This document shows, piece after piece, positions 20,028 through 28,455 of a stretch of DNA of 50,712 bases. Origin of the DNA: an uncultured Caulobacterales bacterium (lineage in GTDB: Bacteria; Pseudomonadota; Alphaproteobacteria; Caulobacterales; Caulobacteraceae); NCBI GenBank assembly GCA_903858185.1, contig CAIOHT010000026.1:1-50712 (forward strand). The letters run 5' to 3'. A program made the position numbers and the translations under genes. The notes under the pieces were generated by a model that saw only the letters and a list, made by a program, of their open reading frames with translations, made no database searches and was not told where the DNA came from. Positions within the stretch are counted from its first letter, which is position 1. Each line of letters starts with the position of its first letter.

Positions 20028-20170
20028 TCCTTCTCCCGGAGGGAGAAGGTGGCCTGCGGAGCAGGTCGGATGAGGGATCAAGGTGGGTGGGGTTTTCAGG
20101 CCAGGGCCGTAACCCCTCACCCTCCCGTCGCTGCGCGCCGGGCCCCTCCCTCTCCCTCCGGGAGAGGGGT
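20028..20170. repeat. Composite hairpin repeat, copy C
   Basis: Left unit begins CTTCTCCCGGAGGGAGAAGG at 20030 and contains GCGGAGCAGGTCGGATGAGGG; right unit runs from CGTAACCCCTCACCCTCCCG at 20108 to CCTCCGGGAGAGGGG at 20170. It exactly fills the space between rarA (stop codon at 20171-20173) and the rluA-family start (20022). Confidence 0.85.
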
Positions 20171-21481
20171 TCATTGACCCCCACCCTTCTTCGCCCGCAT
20201 CCCGGCCCAGCGCTCCAGCCGCTCGCGCACCTTGGCCTCGTGGCCCTCGCCTTTCGGCTTGTAGAACACCCGTCGCTCCATGCCGTCCGGGAAGTAGTTC
20301 TGCCCGGAGAACCCCTCCTCGGTGTCGGGGTCGTAAGCATAGCCCGCGCCATAGCCGAGGTCCTTCATCAACCGGGTCGGGGCGTTGAGGATGTGGCTGG
20401 GCGGCGCCAGCGAGCCGGTCTCCCGGGCGGCCTTCCGCGCCGCGCCGAAGGCCTTGTAGACGGCCACCGACTTGGGCGCGCAGGCCATGTGGACACAGGC
20501 CTGGGCCAGGGCCAGTTCGCCCTCGGGGCTTCCCAGGAAGTCGTAGGTGTCCTTCGCCGCATTGCACAGCAGCAGGCTCATCGGGTCGGCCGCGCCGATG
20601 TCCTCGCTGGCCATGCGGGTCAGGCGGCGGGCGATGAACAGCGGGTCCTCGCCGCCCTCCAGCATGCGCGCCAGCCAGTAGAGGGCCGCGTCCGGGTCGC
20701 TGCCGCGCACCGACTTATGCAGGGCGCTGATGAGGTTGTAGTGCTCCTCGCGGTCCTTGTCGTAGGCCGGGCTGCGCTTCTGCAGCACCTGGCCAAGCTC
20801 GGCCGGGGTCAGAGGCTTGGGCGAGCCGATCGCCAGCAAGGTCTCGGCAAGGGTAAGCAGATACCGCCCGTCACCGTCGGCCATGGCGATCATCGCCTCG
20901 CGGGCGGCCGGCTCGAGTGGCAGGGTCAGACTCGTCTCCGCCTCGGCCCGTTGCAGCAGCTGTTCCATCGCGGCCTCGTCGAGCCGGCGCAGCACATAGA
21001 CCTGGCAGCGCGACAGCAGGGCGCCGTTGAGCTCGAAACTGGGGTTCTCGGTCGTCGCCCCGACGAGGGTGATGGTCCCCTCCTCCACGAACGGCAGGAA
21101 GCCATCCTGCTGGGCGCGGTTGAAGCGGTGGATCTCGTCGACGAACAGCAGGGTCGACTGGCCGGCGGCGCGGCGCATCTTCGCCTGCTCGAAGGCCTTC
21201 TTCAGATCGGCGACGCCGGAGAAGACGGCGCTGATCTGCTGGAACTCATAGCCGGCCGCCTTCGCCAGCAAGCGGGCGATGGTCGTCTTGCCGGTGCCCG
21301 GCGGCCCCCAGAGGATCATCGAGCCCAGACGGTTGCCGGCGATCATCCGCCGGATCGGACCGCCCTCGCCGAGCAGGTGATCCTGACCGACCACCTCCTC
21401 CAGCGCGCGCGGCCGCAGCCGCTCGGCGAGCGGCGCGGGGGCGTGTGGAGTCAGGCCGGCGGCCTCGAACAGGTCGGACAT
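20171..21481 (-). CDS. rarA: Replication-associated recombination protein A (MgsA/RarA AAA+ ATPase)
   Basis: AAA+ ATPase of the clamp-loader clade that acts at stalled replication forks. 436 aa, normal size. Walker A is GPPGTGKTT (59-67), Walker B LLFVDEIHRFN, and sensor I VGATTENPSFELNGALLSR. The typical C-terminal oligomerisation domain has DALYWLARMLEGGEDPLFIARRL and SEDIGAADP. Starts at ATG 21481, right after the REP palindromes. Its stop codon touches repeat copy C. Confidence 0.95.
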   Translation of the reverse strand: MSDLFEAAGLTPHAPAPLAERLRPRALEEVVGQDHLLGEGGPIRRMIAGNRLGSMILWGPPGTGKTTIARLLAKAAGYEFQQISAVFSGVADLKKAFEQAKMRRAAGQSTLLFVDEIHRFNRAQQDGFLPFVEEGTITLVGATTENPSFELNGALLSRCQVYVLRRLDEAAMEQLLQRAEAETSLTLPLEPAAREAMIAMADGDGRYLLTLAETLLAIGSPKPLTPAELGQVLQKRSPAYDKDREEHYNLISALHKSVRGSDPDAALYWLARMLEGGEDPLFIARRLTRMASEDIGAADPMSLLLCNAAKDTYDFLGSPEGELALAQACVHMACAPKSVAVYKAFGAARKAARETGSLAPPSHILNAPTRLMKDLGYGAGYAYDPDTEEGFSGQNYFPDGMERRVFYKPKGEGHEAKVRERLERWAGMRAKKGGGQ

Positions 21482-21502
21482 GATGAGGGTTTAGCATCAG
21501 TC

Positions 21503-21594
21503 GGGGACATGTACCGCAGGTACGTGTCCCCTAATTGCGCGTCCGGGGGTCTCGCGGCTCGATTGGGGGACACGTACCTGCGGTACATGTCCCC
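21503..21594. repeat. Perfect inverted pair of REP-like palindromes
   Basis: Two 29-base units, 21503-21531 and 21566-21594, are exact reverse complements of each other, with 34 bases between them. Each unit is itself an imperfect hairpin (GGGGACATGTACC...GGTACGTGTCCCC). The final C of the second unit is the first base of the complementary stop codon of the Do-protease gene, so the repeat starts exactly at the end of that gene. A diverged single unit is at 10803-10829. Confidence 0.9.
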
Positions 21595-23012
21595 TAGGTC
21601 CGGAACGCCGCCGTGATCAGCTGGCCGCCGCGCTGGATGGTGACGCGCCAGACCTTGCCGCCTTCGCCGATGGCGCTGTTGAGGTCGCCGAGCGAGCGGA
21701 TCTGGCGGCCGTTGATCTCCCGGACCATGTCTCCGGGCTTGAGGCCCGCCTGCTGGGCGAAGCCCTGGGCCACGCGGGTCACGACCACGCCGCCGCCCTT
21801 GCCGTCGAAGGGGTCGACGCCGATCTCGTCGGCCACTGCCGGCGACAGGGTAGCGACCGTGGCGCCCTGGAAGGGGTTGGCGCCGGAGATAGTCCGCTCG
21901 TCGCCGCGACCGCCGGGCGGCGGATCGGCGCGGACCTGAACCGTACGCTCGGCGCCGTCGCGCAGGATGCGGACCGGAACCTGTTCACCGGTGCGGCGCG
22001 ACCCGAACTGGTAGGTCGCCCCGCCCTCGTCGTTCACCGCCTCACCGCCGACGGTGAGGATGACGTCTCCGACCTTCAGGCCCGCGCGCTGGGCCGGGCC
22101 GCCGGGCCAGATGTCGGTGATCACCACGCCGCGCGGAGCCGGGAAGCCTAGGCTGCGGGCGACGTCGGCGGTCACCGTCTGGGTCCGGGCGCCGAGCCAG
22201 GGCCGGATCACCGCGTGGTCGCCGCCCAGGGCAGCGTTGACCACCTGCCGCGCCATGGCGGCGGGAATCGCGAACCCGACACCGGACGAGGTGCCCGAGC
22301 GCGAGAGGATCGCCGTGTTGATACCGATCAGGTCCCCGTCCATGTCCACCAGCGGCCCGCCGCTGTTGCCCGGATTGATCGCCGCGTCCGTCTGGATGAA
22401 GAAGCTGTAGTCGGTGATGCCGACGTTCGAGCGGGCCGTGGCCGAGATGATCCCGTTGGTCACGGTCTGGCCGACGCCGAACGGGTTGCCGATGGCCAGC
22501 ACCAGGTCACCGACCTCGATGCCCTCCTGATCATCGATGGCGATCACCGGCAGGCGCTCGCCGCCGGTGTCGATCTTCAGCACAGCGAGGTCCGAGCGCG
22601 GGTCGGCCAGCAGTACCTTGGCCGGAAACTCCCGACGGTCGGCCAGCTGGACCATGATCTCGTCGGCGCCGTCGATGTTGTGGTTGTTGGTCAGGATCAC
22701 GCCATCGGAGCGGACGATGGCGCCCGATCCGAGGGACTGCGCCACACGCTGCTGCGGCGCGCCGCCGCCGGTGAACAGATCCCAGAACGGATCGACGCGC
22801 TGGCGCACCGTGCGACGGCTGGAGACGTTGACCACCGCCGGCGCGGCCCGCTTCACCACCGGGGCGAAGGAGGTCTTCATGCCCTCGACGCTGGAGGGCG
22901 GCGCCTTGGTCGGCTGGGCAAGCCCCGCGTCCTGCGCCTGCGACTTCGCGGCGGGATCGGAACAGGCGGCCAGCAGGGCCAGGACGGGAAGGAGCAGTTT
23001 CACGGCGCGCAT
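21594..23012 (-). CDS. Do-family (DegP/HtrA-like) serine protease, predicted lipoprotein
   Basis: 472 aa. The N-terminus ends in a lipobox (LLAAC, Cys17), so this protease is probably anchored to a membrane rather than soluble. Trypsin-like domain (about 45-270) has His111 (TNNHNIDGADEI, where most have TNxHV), Asp141 (DPRSDLAVLKID) and Ser217 (NPGNSGGP). Two PDZ domains follow, with VVITDIWPGGPAQRAGLKVGD and VVVTRVAQGFAQQAGLKPGD. This is the DegP/DegQ layout, used for envelope protein quality control. Its gene is followed directly by a palindromic repeat. The exact orthologue (DegP, DegQ or other) is not clear. Confidence 0.9.
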   Translation of the reverse strand: MRAVKLLLPVLALLAACSDPAAKSQAQDAGLAQPTKAPPSSVEGMKTSFAPVVKRAAPAVVNVSSRRTVRQRVDPFWDLFTGGGAPQQRVAQSLGSGAIVRSDGVILTNNHNIDGADEIMVQLADRREFPAKVLLADPRSDLAVLKIDTGGERLPVIAIDDQEGIEVGDLVLAIGNPFGVGQTVTNGIISATARSNVGITDYSFFIQTDAAINPGNSGGPLVDMDGDLIGINTAILSRSGTSSGVGFAIPAAMARQVVNAALGGDHAVIRPWLGARTQTVTADVARSLGFPAPRGVVITDIWPGGPAQRAGLKVGDVILTVGGEAVNDEGGATYQFGSRRTGEQVPVRILRDGAERTVQVRADPPPGGRGDERTISGANPFQGATVATLSPAVADEIGVDPFDGKGGGVVVTRVAQGFAQQAGLKPGDMVREINGRQIRSLGDLNSAIGEGGKVWRVTIQRGGQLITAAFRT

Positions 23013-23088
23013 GAGGTCTTTCGGATCAGGATGGTCCCCGATCCCAGAACAGCGAAGATTTCGGGCGCAATGATGGCGTTGAAGGCCT

Positions 23089-24381
23089 TCAGACCCTGGT
23101 GGGTTCCGCCCCGGCCTTCAGCGCGATGACGAACGCCGTCAGCAGCATCGCCGCCGCGAGCCAGATGGCCAGGCCCGGCAGGTGAAAGCTGGAGTCATGA
23201 TCGACCGACCAGGCGAAGGTCAGGCCGAAGATCGCCGGCCCGGCGATCGAGGCGATGCCCTGCAGGCTCTGGTTGGCGCCCTGGAGCTGGCCCTGCTCGG
23301 TCGGACCGACCCGGCGGGTCATCAGCCCCATGAGCCCCGGCTGCACCAGACCCATCAGGGCGAACACCGGTGTGCCGATCAGGTACCAGACGCCGGTCGG
23401 TGCGAAGCCGTAGATGATGAAGCCGAGACACCCGAACAGACAGCCGACCAGCAGCGCGCCCTTCTCGCCGATCCGCTTCACCACCGGCCCGACCAGGAAG
23501 ATCGAGACAGCGATGCCGAGAATGCCGGTCAGGCCCATGGTCAGGCCCATCGTCGAGGGGCTCCAGTTGTAGCGATAGCCGACGTAGAGAACGAAGATCG
23601 ACGGCAGCACCGTATGGGCCAGCTGGAACAGGAAACCGACGCCGGCCAGCCGGACCAGGTCCGCATGCGACCGCAGCAGCTTCAGCGCGCCGACCGGGTT
23701 GGCCTTGCGCCAGTCGAACGCTGCCGCCCGCTTTTCCGGCGGCAGCGACTCCGGCAGCACGATCAGGCCATAGACGAAGTTCACCAGTGTCAGGGCCGCG
23801 GCGACGAAGAACGGCAGGCGCAGGTCCATGTCGACGGTCCAGGCGCCGATCACCAGGTCCGGCATCCGCAGGCTGAGGTCGCCCAGCACGCCGCCGAGCA
23901 CCGGCCCGATCAGGAAGCCGAAGCTGAAGGCCGAGCCCATGAAGCCGAACGCCTTGGCGCGGCCCTCCGGCGGTGTGATGTCGGCGACATAGGCGCTCGC
24001 TGTCGAGAAGCTGGCTGCGGTCATGCCGTTGAGAATCCGGCCGAACAGCAGCCAGGCCAGACCGGGGGCCAGGGCCATGAACAGGAAGTCCACGCCGAGG
24101 CCGAACAGCGACAGAAGCAGCACCGGCCGGCGGCCGTAGCGGTCCGACAGCATGCCAAGGATCGGACCGATGACGAACTGCATCACGCCCCAGGTGACGG
24201 CGAACACGACGTTCCATTGCGCTGCCTGGGCGGTGTCGCCGCCCGTGAACTGCTTGATCAGGTTTGGCAGGATCGGAATCATGATCCCGAACGAGACCGC
24301 GTTCATGACCGCCGAGGCGAAGATGAAGCCGAACGCGGCGCGCCGCCCCCCGGGCGCAGCCACCGTCTGTTGATCCGTCAT
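23089..24381 (-). CDS. MFS drug:proton antiporter, TCR/Tet-like
   Basis: 430 aa, 12 predicted membrane helices. Motif ending helix 1 is FGIMIPILPNLIKQF; motif A between helices 2 and 3 is LGMLSDRYGRRPVLL; motif C-like GFMGSAFSFGFLIGPVLGG sits in helix 5. These place it in the drug:H+ antiporter-1 group that includes TetA(A/C)-type exporters, though similarity does not show tetracycline transport. Its ATG is coupled to the YjbR gene upstream by a four-base overlap. Confidence 0.88.
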   Translation of the reverse strand: MTDQQTVAAPGGRRAAFGFIFASAVMNAVSFGIMIPILPNLIKQFTGGDTAQAAQWNVVFAVTWGVMQFVIGPILGMLSDRYGRRPVLLLSLFGLGVDFLFMALAPGLAWLLFGRILNGMTAASFSTASAYVADITPPEGRAKAFGFMGSAFSFGFLIGPVLGGVLGDLSLRMPDLVIGAWTVDMDLRLPFFVAAALTLVNFVYGLIVLPESLPPEKRAAAFDWRKANPVGALKLLRSHADLVRLAGVGFLFQLAHTVLPSIFVLYVGYRYNWSPSTMGLTMGLTGILGIAVSIFLVGPVVKRIGEKGALLVGCLFGCLGFIIYGFAPTGVWYLIGTPVFALMGLVQPGLMGLMTRRVGPTEQGQLQGANQSLQGIASIAGPAIFGLTFAWSVDHDSSFHLPGLAIWLAAAMLLTAFVIALKAGAEPTRV

Positions 24382-24722
24382 TCCCGCTCCCCGGCGATCA
24401 GCGTCTTCGGCGCGACCTGACGCCAGGCGAGGCGCACCAGATCGGCCAGTTTCTCCCCGTCCATGCGCCCGATGTCGAGTTGCGTCCAGCCGCCCTTGTC
24501 CCAGTTTCCCAGCGACACGATGGCGGCGGCGTCGGTCTGCTGCAGCGACTCCTTGACCAGCACGGGCAGCTTCAGGACGACCTTCTCCACGCCGTCTTCG
24601 CCGACCGACTGCAGGGTGGCGAAGATCTTCCCTCGCACCCGGAACGACGGGCGCTCGAAGTGTGGGTGCTCCTGCGCTTCGGGCAGGGAGAGCGCGAGGG
24701 CGCGGATATCCGACTGGTTCAT
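24378..24722 (-). CDS. MmcQ/YjbR family protein
   Basis: A 114-aa single-domain protein of the MmcQ/YjbR family, a small double-wing fold seen in DNA-binding-like structures; true function is not settled. Blocks are RALALSLPEAQEHPHFERPSFRVRGKIFATL at the N-terminus and GWTQLDIGRMDGEKLADLVRLAWRQVAPK at the C-terminus. It overlaps the MFS exporter start by four bases, so both are likely expressed together. The ribosome-binding region (GAGAGGGAG, just before ATG) is the arm of repeat copy D. Confidence 0.88.
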   Translation of the reverse strand: MNQSDIRALALSLPEAQEHPHFERPSFRVRGKIFATLQSVGEDGVEKVVLKLPVLVKESLQQTDAAAIVSLGNWDKGGWTQLDIGRMDGEKLADLVRLAWRQVAPKTLIAGERE

Positions 24723-24723
24723 G

Positions 24724-24866
24724 GCTCCCTCTCCCGGAGGGAGAGGGAGGGGCCCGCGCCGAAGGCGTGGGAGGGTGAGGGGTTACGGTGGTGAGAGCTT
24801 ACCCCCTCACCCTCCCGCCCCGCTTCGCAGGGCGGCCCCCTCCTTGTCCCTATGGGAGAAGGGTCA
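24724..24866. repeat. Composite hairpin repeat, copy D
   Basis: Two facing units: 24724-24786 (CTCCCTCTCCCGGAGGGAGAG to GAGGGTGAGGGGTTACGG) and about 24803-24866 (CCCCCTCACCCTCCCGCC to CCCTATGGGAGAAGGG). Each has a hairpin at its outer end and a CTCACCCTCCCG-type inner block. The copy spans the whole gap between the YjbR gene and the SRPBCC gene. Confidence 0.85.
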
Positions 24867-24873
24867 GATTTGC

Positions 24874-25335
24874 TCATCCCAGATACTCCCCCAGCCGCCC
24901 CAATAGCACCCGCCACCACTCGCCGTGCCGCGCAAGGAACGCCGTCTCGGGGAAGCCGTGCTTGGCCGCATGGGCCTGCGGGACGCTGTCCCAGCCGGTG
25001 TGAGTGACGGTGATGCGGGTTTCCTCACCGACCGGCTCGAAGGTCACCTCGACCTCCGTGGCCATGTCCGGCATGAAGGTCGCCTGACGCCAGCCGACCA
25101 CGAGGCGCACGCCCGGCTCCCAGACGCTGACCCTGCCGATCTCGAACACCTTGCCGCCGCCCCGCGTCTCGATCAGGCGTTCGCCCTTCTCAAAGGACAG
25201 AACACCCGGCGCGCGCGGGGTGAAGGCGAACAGATCACTGGCCACCCACCACTGGCCGATCTCGACGGTGAACGCCTCGAATGCCCGTGCCGGCGTCGCC
25301 CTGACCCGCAGGGAGACAAGGACCCGGGACGCCAT
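24874..25335 (-). CDS. SRPBCC (AHSA1-like) domain protein
   Basis: A 153-aa START/Bet v1-like fold protein of the AHSA1 group (SRPBCC). It opens RVLVSLRVRATPARAFEAFT, typical of the family, with the helix-linking W-rich block EIGQWWVASDLFAFTPR and the C-terminal GWDSVPQAHAAKHGF. Such proteins bind small hydrophobic ligands in a cavity. It starts at ATG 25335, overlapping the ArsR stop by one base (TGATG), and ends the VOC-ArsR-SRPBCC operon. SRPBCC proteins are frequent partners of ArsR regulators, but the ligand is unknown. Confidence 0.88.
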   Translation of the reverse strand: MASRVLVSLRVRATPARAFEAFTVEIGQWWVASDLFAFTPRAPGVLSFEKGERLIETRGGGKVFEIGRVSVWEPGVRLVVGWRQATFMPDMATEVEVTFEPVGEETRITVTHTGWDSVPQAHAAKHGFPETAFLARHGEWWRVLLGRLGEYLG

Positions 25336-25664
25336 CAGTCTGGCTTCTCGACATGCGCCTTGAAGGCCGCCAGCTGGACCGTCCAGAGGCGTTCGGTCTC
25401 TTCCAGCCAACGCAGCAGATGAACCATGGGCTCGGGCCTCAGCTGATAGACGCGCACGCGGGCGTCGAAGTCCGGCGAGGTCTCCTCGACCAGCCCCGAC
25501 TGGCGCAGGGTGCGCAGGTGACGGCTCATAGCCGGGGCGGACAGGCCCGCCGCCTGGGCCAGCTCTCCCGCCCGCCGGGGCCGGTCGCGCAGCAGTTCAA
25601 CAACCTGCCTGCGGTGCGGATCGGCAAGGGCTGCCAGGGTCCGGTCGAGCGCGGCTGACGTCAT
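25335..25664 (-). CDS. ArsR-family winged-helix repressor
   Basis: A 109-aa ArsR/SmtB-like regulator. The helix-turn-helix is AGELAQAAGLSAPAMSRHLRTLRQSGLV; the winged part follows (VYQLRPEPMVHLLRWLEE). There is no Cys-rich metal site, so it probably does not sense arsenic or other metals through the classical alpha-3 cysteines. It lies between VOC and SRPBCC genes and is coupled to both by one-base TGATG overlaps. The likely target is the palindrome just upstream of the first gene of the operon (26143-26176), giving autoregulation. Confidence 0.9.
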   Translation of the reverse strand: MTSAALDRTLAALADPHRRQVVELLRDRPRRAGELAQAAGLSAPAMSRHLRTLRQSGLVEETSPDFDARVRVYQLRPEPMVHLLRWLEETERLWTVQLAAFKAHVEKPD

Positions 25665-26131
25665 CAGACTTTGTAGACGGTGGTCTTCAGACCCATCTCG
25701 GCCGTGTGCCAGTCCTCGGGCCCCTTGACCTCCACCGTCTGGCTGACCGTCCAGACGTGGCCCTCCGGGTCTTTGCAGCGATAGGTGCGGTCGCCATAGA
25801 ACTGGGTCTCCGGCTCGACGAGGATCACCGCCCCGGCCTTGCGGGCGCGCTCGCAATGGTTGTCGACCGTCCCCTCCCCCATGGCCAGCTGGATGTGCAC
25901 CGTCTGGGTCATCAGCCCGCTGATCGACAACGGGCTCCTGTGCTCGTCGGTCCACTCGTTGCCGACCATCACGATGCTGTCGCCGTAGACCATCTGGGAG
26001 TGGGCCAGATTGCCGGCCTCGTCCTCGATAAGCAGGGTGGTCTCGAAATCGAAGGCGTCAGCCAGGAACTTCAGCGCCGCCTTGGGGTCGCGATAGACCA
26101 CGGCGGACGACAGGGCGCGTTTGGCGGTCAC
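25664..26131 (-). CDS. VOC/glyoxalase-bleomycin resistance family protein
   Basis: 155 aa, first gene of the VOC-ArsR-SRPBCC operon. It has the VOC beta-alpha-beta-beta-beta pattern: DPKAALKFLADAFDFETTLLIED, SQMVYGDSIVMVGNEW, then CERARKAGAVILVEPETQFYGDRTYRCKDPEGHVWTVSQ, where YGDRTYRCKDPEGHVW is the characteristic PhnB/Glo_EDI_BRP-like end motif. Metal dependence is not obvious. I start at GTG 26131 because AGGAG sits six bases upstream; ATG 26176 lies within the operator palindrome and would not be the natural start. Confidence 0.87.
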   Translation of the reverse strand: MTAKRALSSAVVYRDPKAALKFLADAFDFETTLLIEDEAGNLAHSQMVYGDSIVMVGNEWTDEHRSPLSISGLMTQTVHIQLAMGEGTVDNHCERARKAGAVILVEPETQFYGDRTYRCKDPEGHVWTVSQTVEVKGPEDWHTAEMGLKTTVYKV

Positions 26132-26142
26132 GACGGTCTCCT

Positions 26143-26176
26143 TTGCAATATGCAAAATATTTAACGCATATTGCAA
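26143..26176. promoter_or_regulatory. Palindromic operator upstream of the VOC-ArsR-SRPBCC operon
   Basis: TTGCAATATGC and GCATATTGCAA form a perfect 11-bp inverted repeat with a 12-base AT-rich spacer. The left arm with its flank is itself a smaller palindrome (TTGCA-ATA-TGCAA). On the minus strand a -35-like TTGACC precedes it (about 26186-26191) and a -10-like TTAAAT falls in the spacer, so a bound repressor would block the promoter. The local AT-richness contrasts with the rest of the region. Confidence 0.8.
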
Positions 26177-26217
26177 TTATTCGGTCAAGCCGGTCAGGCC
26201 ACCGGGAAACGCCGGCC

Positions 26218-27441
26218 TCATTTCAGGGCGGGCGCGGTGTCCCTCAGCGTCCCGTCGTTGGGCCGCGGCGTCAGGCCCAGCAGCGTCATCACGAGTGGAT
26301 AGACCGAGACATTGTCGAACACCGGCAGAATGACACCGGGCCGGAATGCCGGACCGTGCACGATGAACAGCGCGCGCATCTCCACCGCATCCGGATCGAA
26401 CCCATGCGCGCCGGCGCGCTTCGTCCCGGCCGACCGGGCGAACGACTCCCGGGTCGTCAACGCCCACCCCGTTTCAGACAGGCAGATGATCGGCGGAATC
26501 CGCGGGTGGGTCCCGTAGTGGAACCGGGCCGGCAAGTCCGCCTTGCGCCAGCACTCGACATGATCGTGTTTGCCGAGCAGAGCGGCTTCGGCCGCCGGCG
26601 TTTCGGCGATCAGGCCCGCCACCGAGCCCAGGGTCACCGGCCTGACGCCGCCGCCGGGAACCAGGTCGTCCAGAAAGACCGAGCGTTCGCGCGCCACCGG
26701 CGCCATCCCGTGATCGGCGACCACGACCAGATTGACCTTGCCGTACAGGCCCCGCGCCTTGAGCCCGGCGACGAGCCGGGCCAACGCCGCGTCGGTCTCG
26801 ACAAGCGCGGCGTTCAGATCGGCGCCGTCCGGCCCGACCCGGTGACCGACCGTGTCGACCGCCTCGAAATAGAGCGTCATGAAGCGCGGACGCTCCCGCG
26901 CTGGCCGGTCCAGCCAGCCGAGAAGCCGGTCGACCCGGTCGAATGCCACGAGTGACTCCTGGTACGGGAACCAGATGGTCGGCCGCACGCCGCGCACCGG
27001 CGCCTCCGAACCCGGCCAGAACATGGTCGCGGTCTTGATCCCCGCGCGTTCAGCAGTCACCCAGACCGGCTCGCCGCCGTCCCACCAGAACCGGTCCTCG
27101 ACCTGGTCGCGCGCGTACATGTTGAACTTCACACCCGGCCGCGCGGCATCGAACAGGGTGTTGTCGGTGATGCCGTGCTGATCCGGCCGAAGGCCGGTCA
27201 CAAGCGTGTAGTGGTTGGGGAAGGTGTTGACGGGGAAGGACGGCCGCATGCCTTCCCGCGCCCAGCCGCCTTCAGCCGCGAGAGCGGCGAGGGTCGGCGT
27301 CAGGCCGCGGGTCGCGTAGTCGGCGCGGAAGCCATCGATGGAGATCAGGATCACCGGCGCCCGATCCGCCGCCCGCGCCGGTGCGGCGATCAGGAACAGG
27401 GCTGTCAGGGCCAGACAGAGACGGTGGACAAGCGAGGTCAT
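26218..27441 (-). CDS. Exported ENPP-like phosphodiesterase (alkaline phosphatase superfamily)
   Basis: 407 aa with a Sec signal (LCLALTALFLIAAPARA, cleavage near residue 24). The mature part is a type I phosphodiesterase/nucleotide pyrophosphatase. Metal ligand is Asp36 (ISIDGFRADY); nucleophile Thr73 lies in PVNTFPNHYTLVTGLRPDQHG; the second metal cluster is seen in YFEAVDTVGHRVGPD and VVVADHGMAPV; the terminal His block is GAHGFDP. Acts in the periplasm on phosphodiester or pyrophosphate bonds, substrate unknown. Divergent from the ABC exporter genes. Confidence 0.93.
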   Translation of the reverse strand: MTSLVHRLCLALTALFLIAAPARAADRAPVILISIDGFRADYATRGLTPTLAALAAEGGWAREGMRPSFPVNTFPNHYTLVTGLRPDQHGITDNTLFDAARPGVKFNMYARDQVEDRFWWDGGEPVWVTAERAGIKTATMFWPGSEAPVRGVRPTIWFPYQESLVAFDRVDRLLGWLDRPARERPRFMTLYFEAVDTVGHRVGPDGADLNAALVETDAALARLVAGLKARGLYGKVNLVVVADHGMAPVARERSVFLDDLVPGGGVRPVTLGSVAGLIAETPAAEAALLGKHDHVECWRKADLPARFHYGTHPRIPPIICLSETGWALTTRESFARSAGTKRAGAHGFDPDAVEMRALFIVHGPAFRPGVILPVFDNVSVYPLVMTLLGLTPRPNDGTLRDTAPALK

Positions 27442-27561
27442 GGGGACTTCCTGGCGAGTGGCCCGTCATCTGCACCCGGGCGCTTGGCGGACTCAAGTCG
27501 CGACGTCATAGTCCGCGCCTGTCACGCCTATATGACCGGGAGCGGCCCACCGGATGACCCA

Positions 27562-28455
27562 ATGAGTTTCGCCCTCGAGGCTGTCGGAGTCAGCAAGACT
27601 TACGGCACGGTCAAGGCGCTGGATGGCCTGACGCTGGAGATTCCGCGCGGCGGCATCTTCGGCATCCTGGGTCCCAACGGGGCCGGCAAGAGCACCCTGT
27701 TCCGCATCGTGCTTGGGCTGGTCCGGCCGACACTGGGCGAGACACGCCTGCTCGGCGCGCCGGCCGGCGATATCGGCGCGCTGCGGCGGATCGGGGCAGT
27801 CATCGAGACGCCGCGTTTCCTGCCCTGGCTGACCGCGCGCGAGACCCTGAAGATGCTGGCGCTGGAGTCCGGCGAAAAAGCCCCGGACATCGACGGCTGG
27901 CTCTCCCGCGTCGGCCTTACCGAGGCCGCCGACCGCAAGGTCAACGGCTACTCCGTGGGCATGAAGCAGCGGCTGGCGCTCGCCGCCGCCCTGCTGACCA
28001 AACCCGAGGTGCTGATCCTCGACGAGCCTACCAGCGGCATGGACCCGGCGGGCATCCTGGAGATCCGCGCCCTGATGCGCGAGCTGGCCGACCGGGACGG
28101 GGTGACCATCATCCTCGCCAGCCACCAGCTGGACGAGGTTCAGCGGGTCTGTGACTCCGTCGCCATTCTCGACCGGGGCAAGCTGGTCGCCGGGGGACGG
28201 GTCGACGCCCTGACCGGGATCAACGAGCGCCTGCGCCTGATCGCGACGCCGACGGCGCAGGTGCTGGAGATCCTCGGGGCCAAGGGAACAGCGGACGGCG
28301 AGCACGCCGTGTTCGCCGCCATCACCCGCAACGAGGCCCCTGCCCTGATCAAGGCCCTGGCCAGGGCGGATGTCGACATCACCGAGGCCCGCTGGATCGG
28401 CGGCGACCTGGAAAAGGTGTTCCTCGATTCCACGGGAGACGCGGATGCTCGCTGA
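27562..28455 (+). CDS. ABC transporter ATP-binding protein
   Basis: 297 aa. Walker A is GPNGAGKST (37-45), Q-loop at VIETPRF, signature YSVGMKQRL (the variant usual in BcrA/CcmA-like ABC-2 exporters), Walker B LILDEPTSGMDP, then the H-loop ASHQLD. The C-terminal 75 aa are the short extension typical of this class. Its last 11 bases overlap the permease start, so the pair is coupled. I chose ATG 27562; 27532 is an alternative with ten more residues. Likely an ABC-2 exporter for lipid, peptide or drug; the substrate is not evident. Confidence 0.92.
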   Translation: MSFALEAVGVSKTYGTVKALDGLTLEIPRGGIFGILGPNGAGKSTLFRIVLGLVRPTLGETRLLGAPAGDIGALRRIGAVIETPRFLPWLTARETLKMLALESGEKAPDIDGWLSRVGLTEAADRKVNGYSVGMKQRLALAAALLTKPEVLILDEPTSGMDPAGILEIRALMRELADRDGVTIILASHQLDEVQRVCDSVAILDRGKLVAGGRVDALTGINERLRLIATPTAQVLEILGAKGTADGEHAVFAAITRNEAPALIKALARADVDITEARWIGGDLEKVFLDSTGDADAR

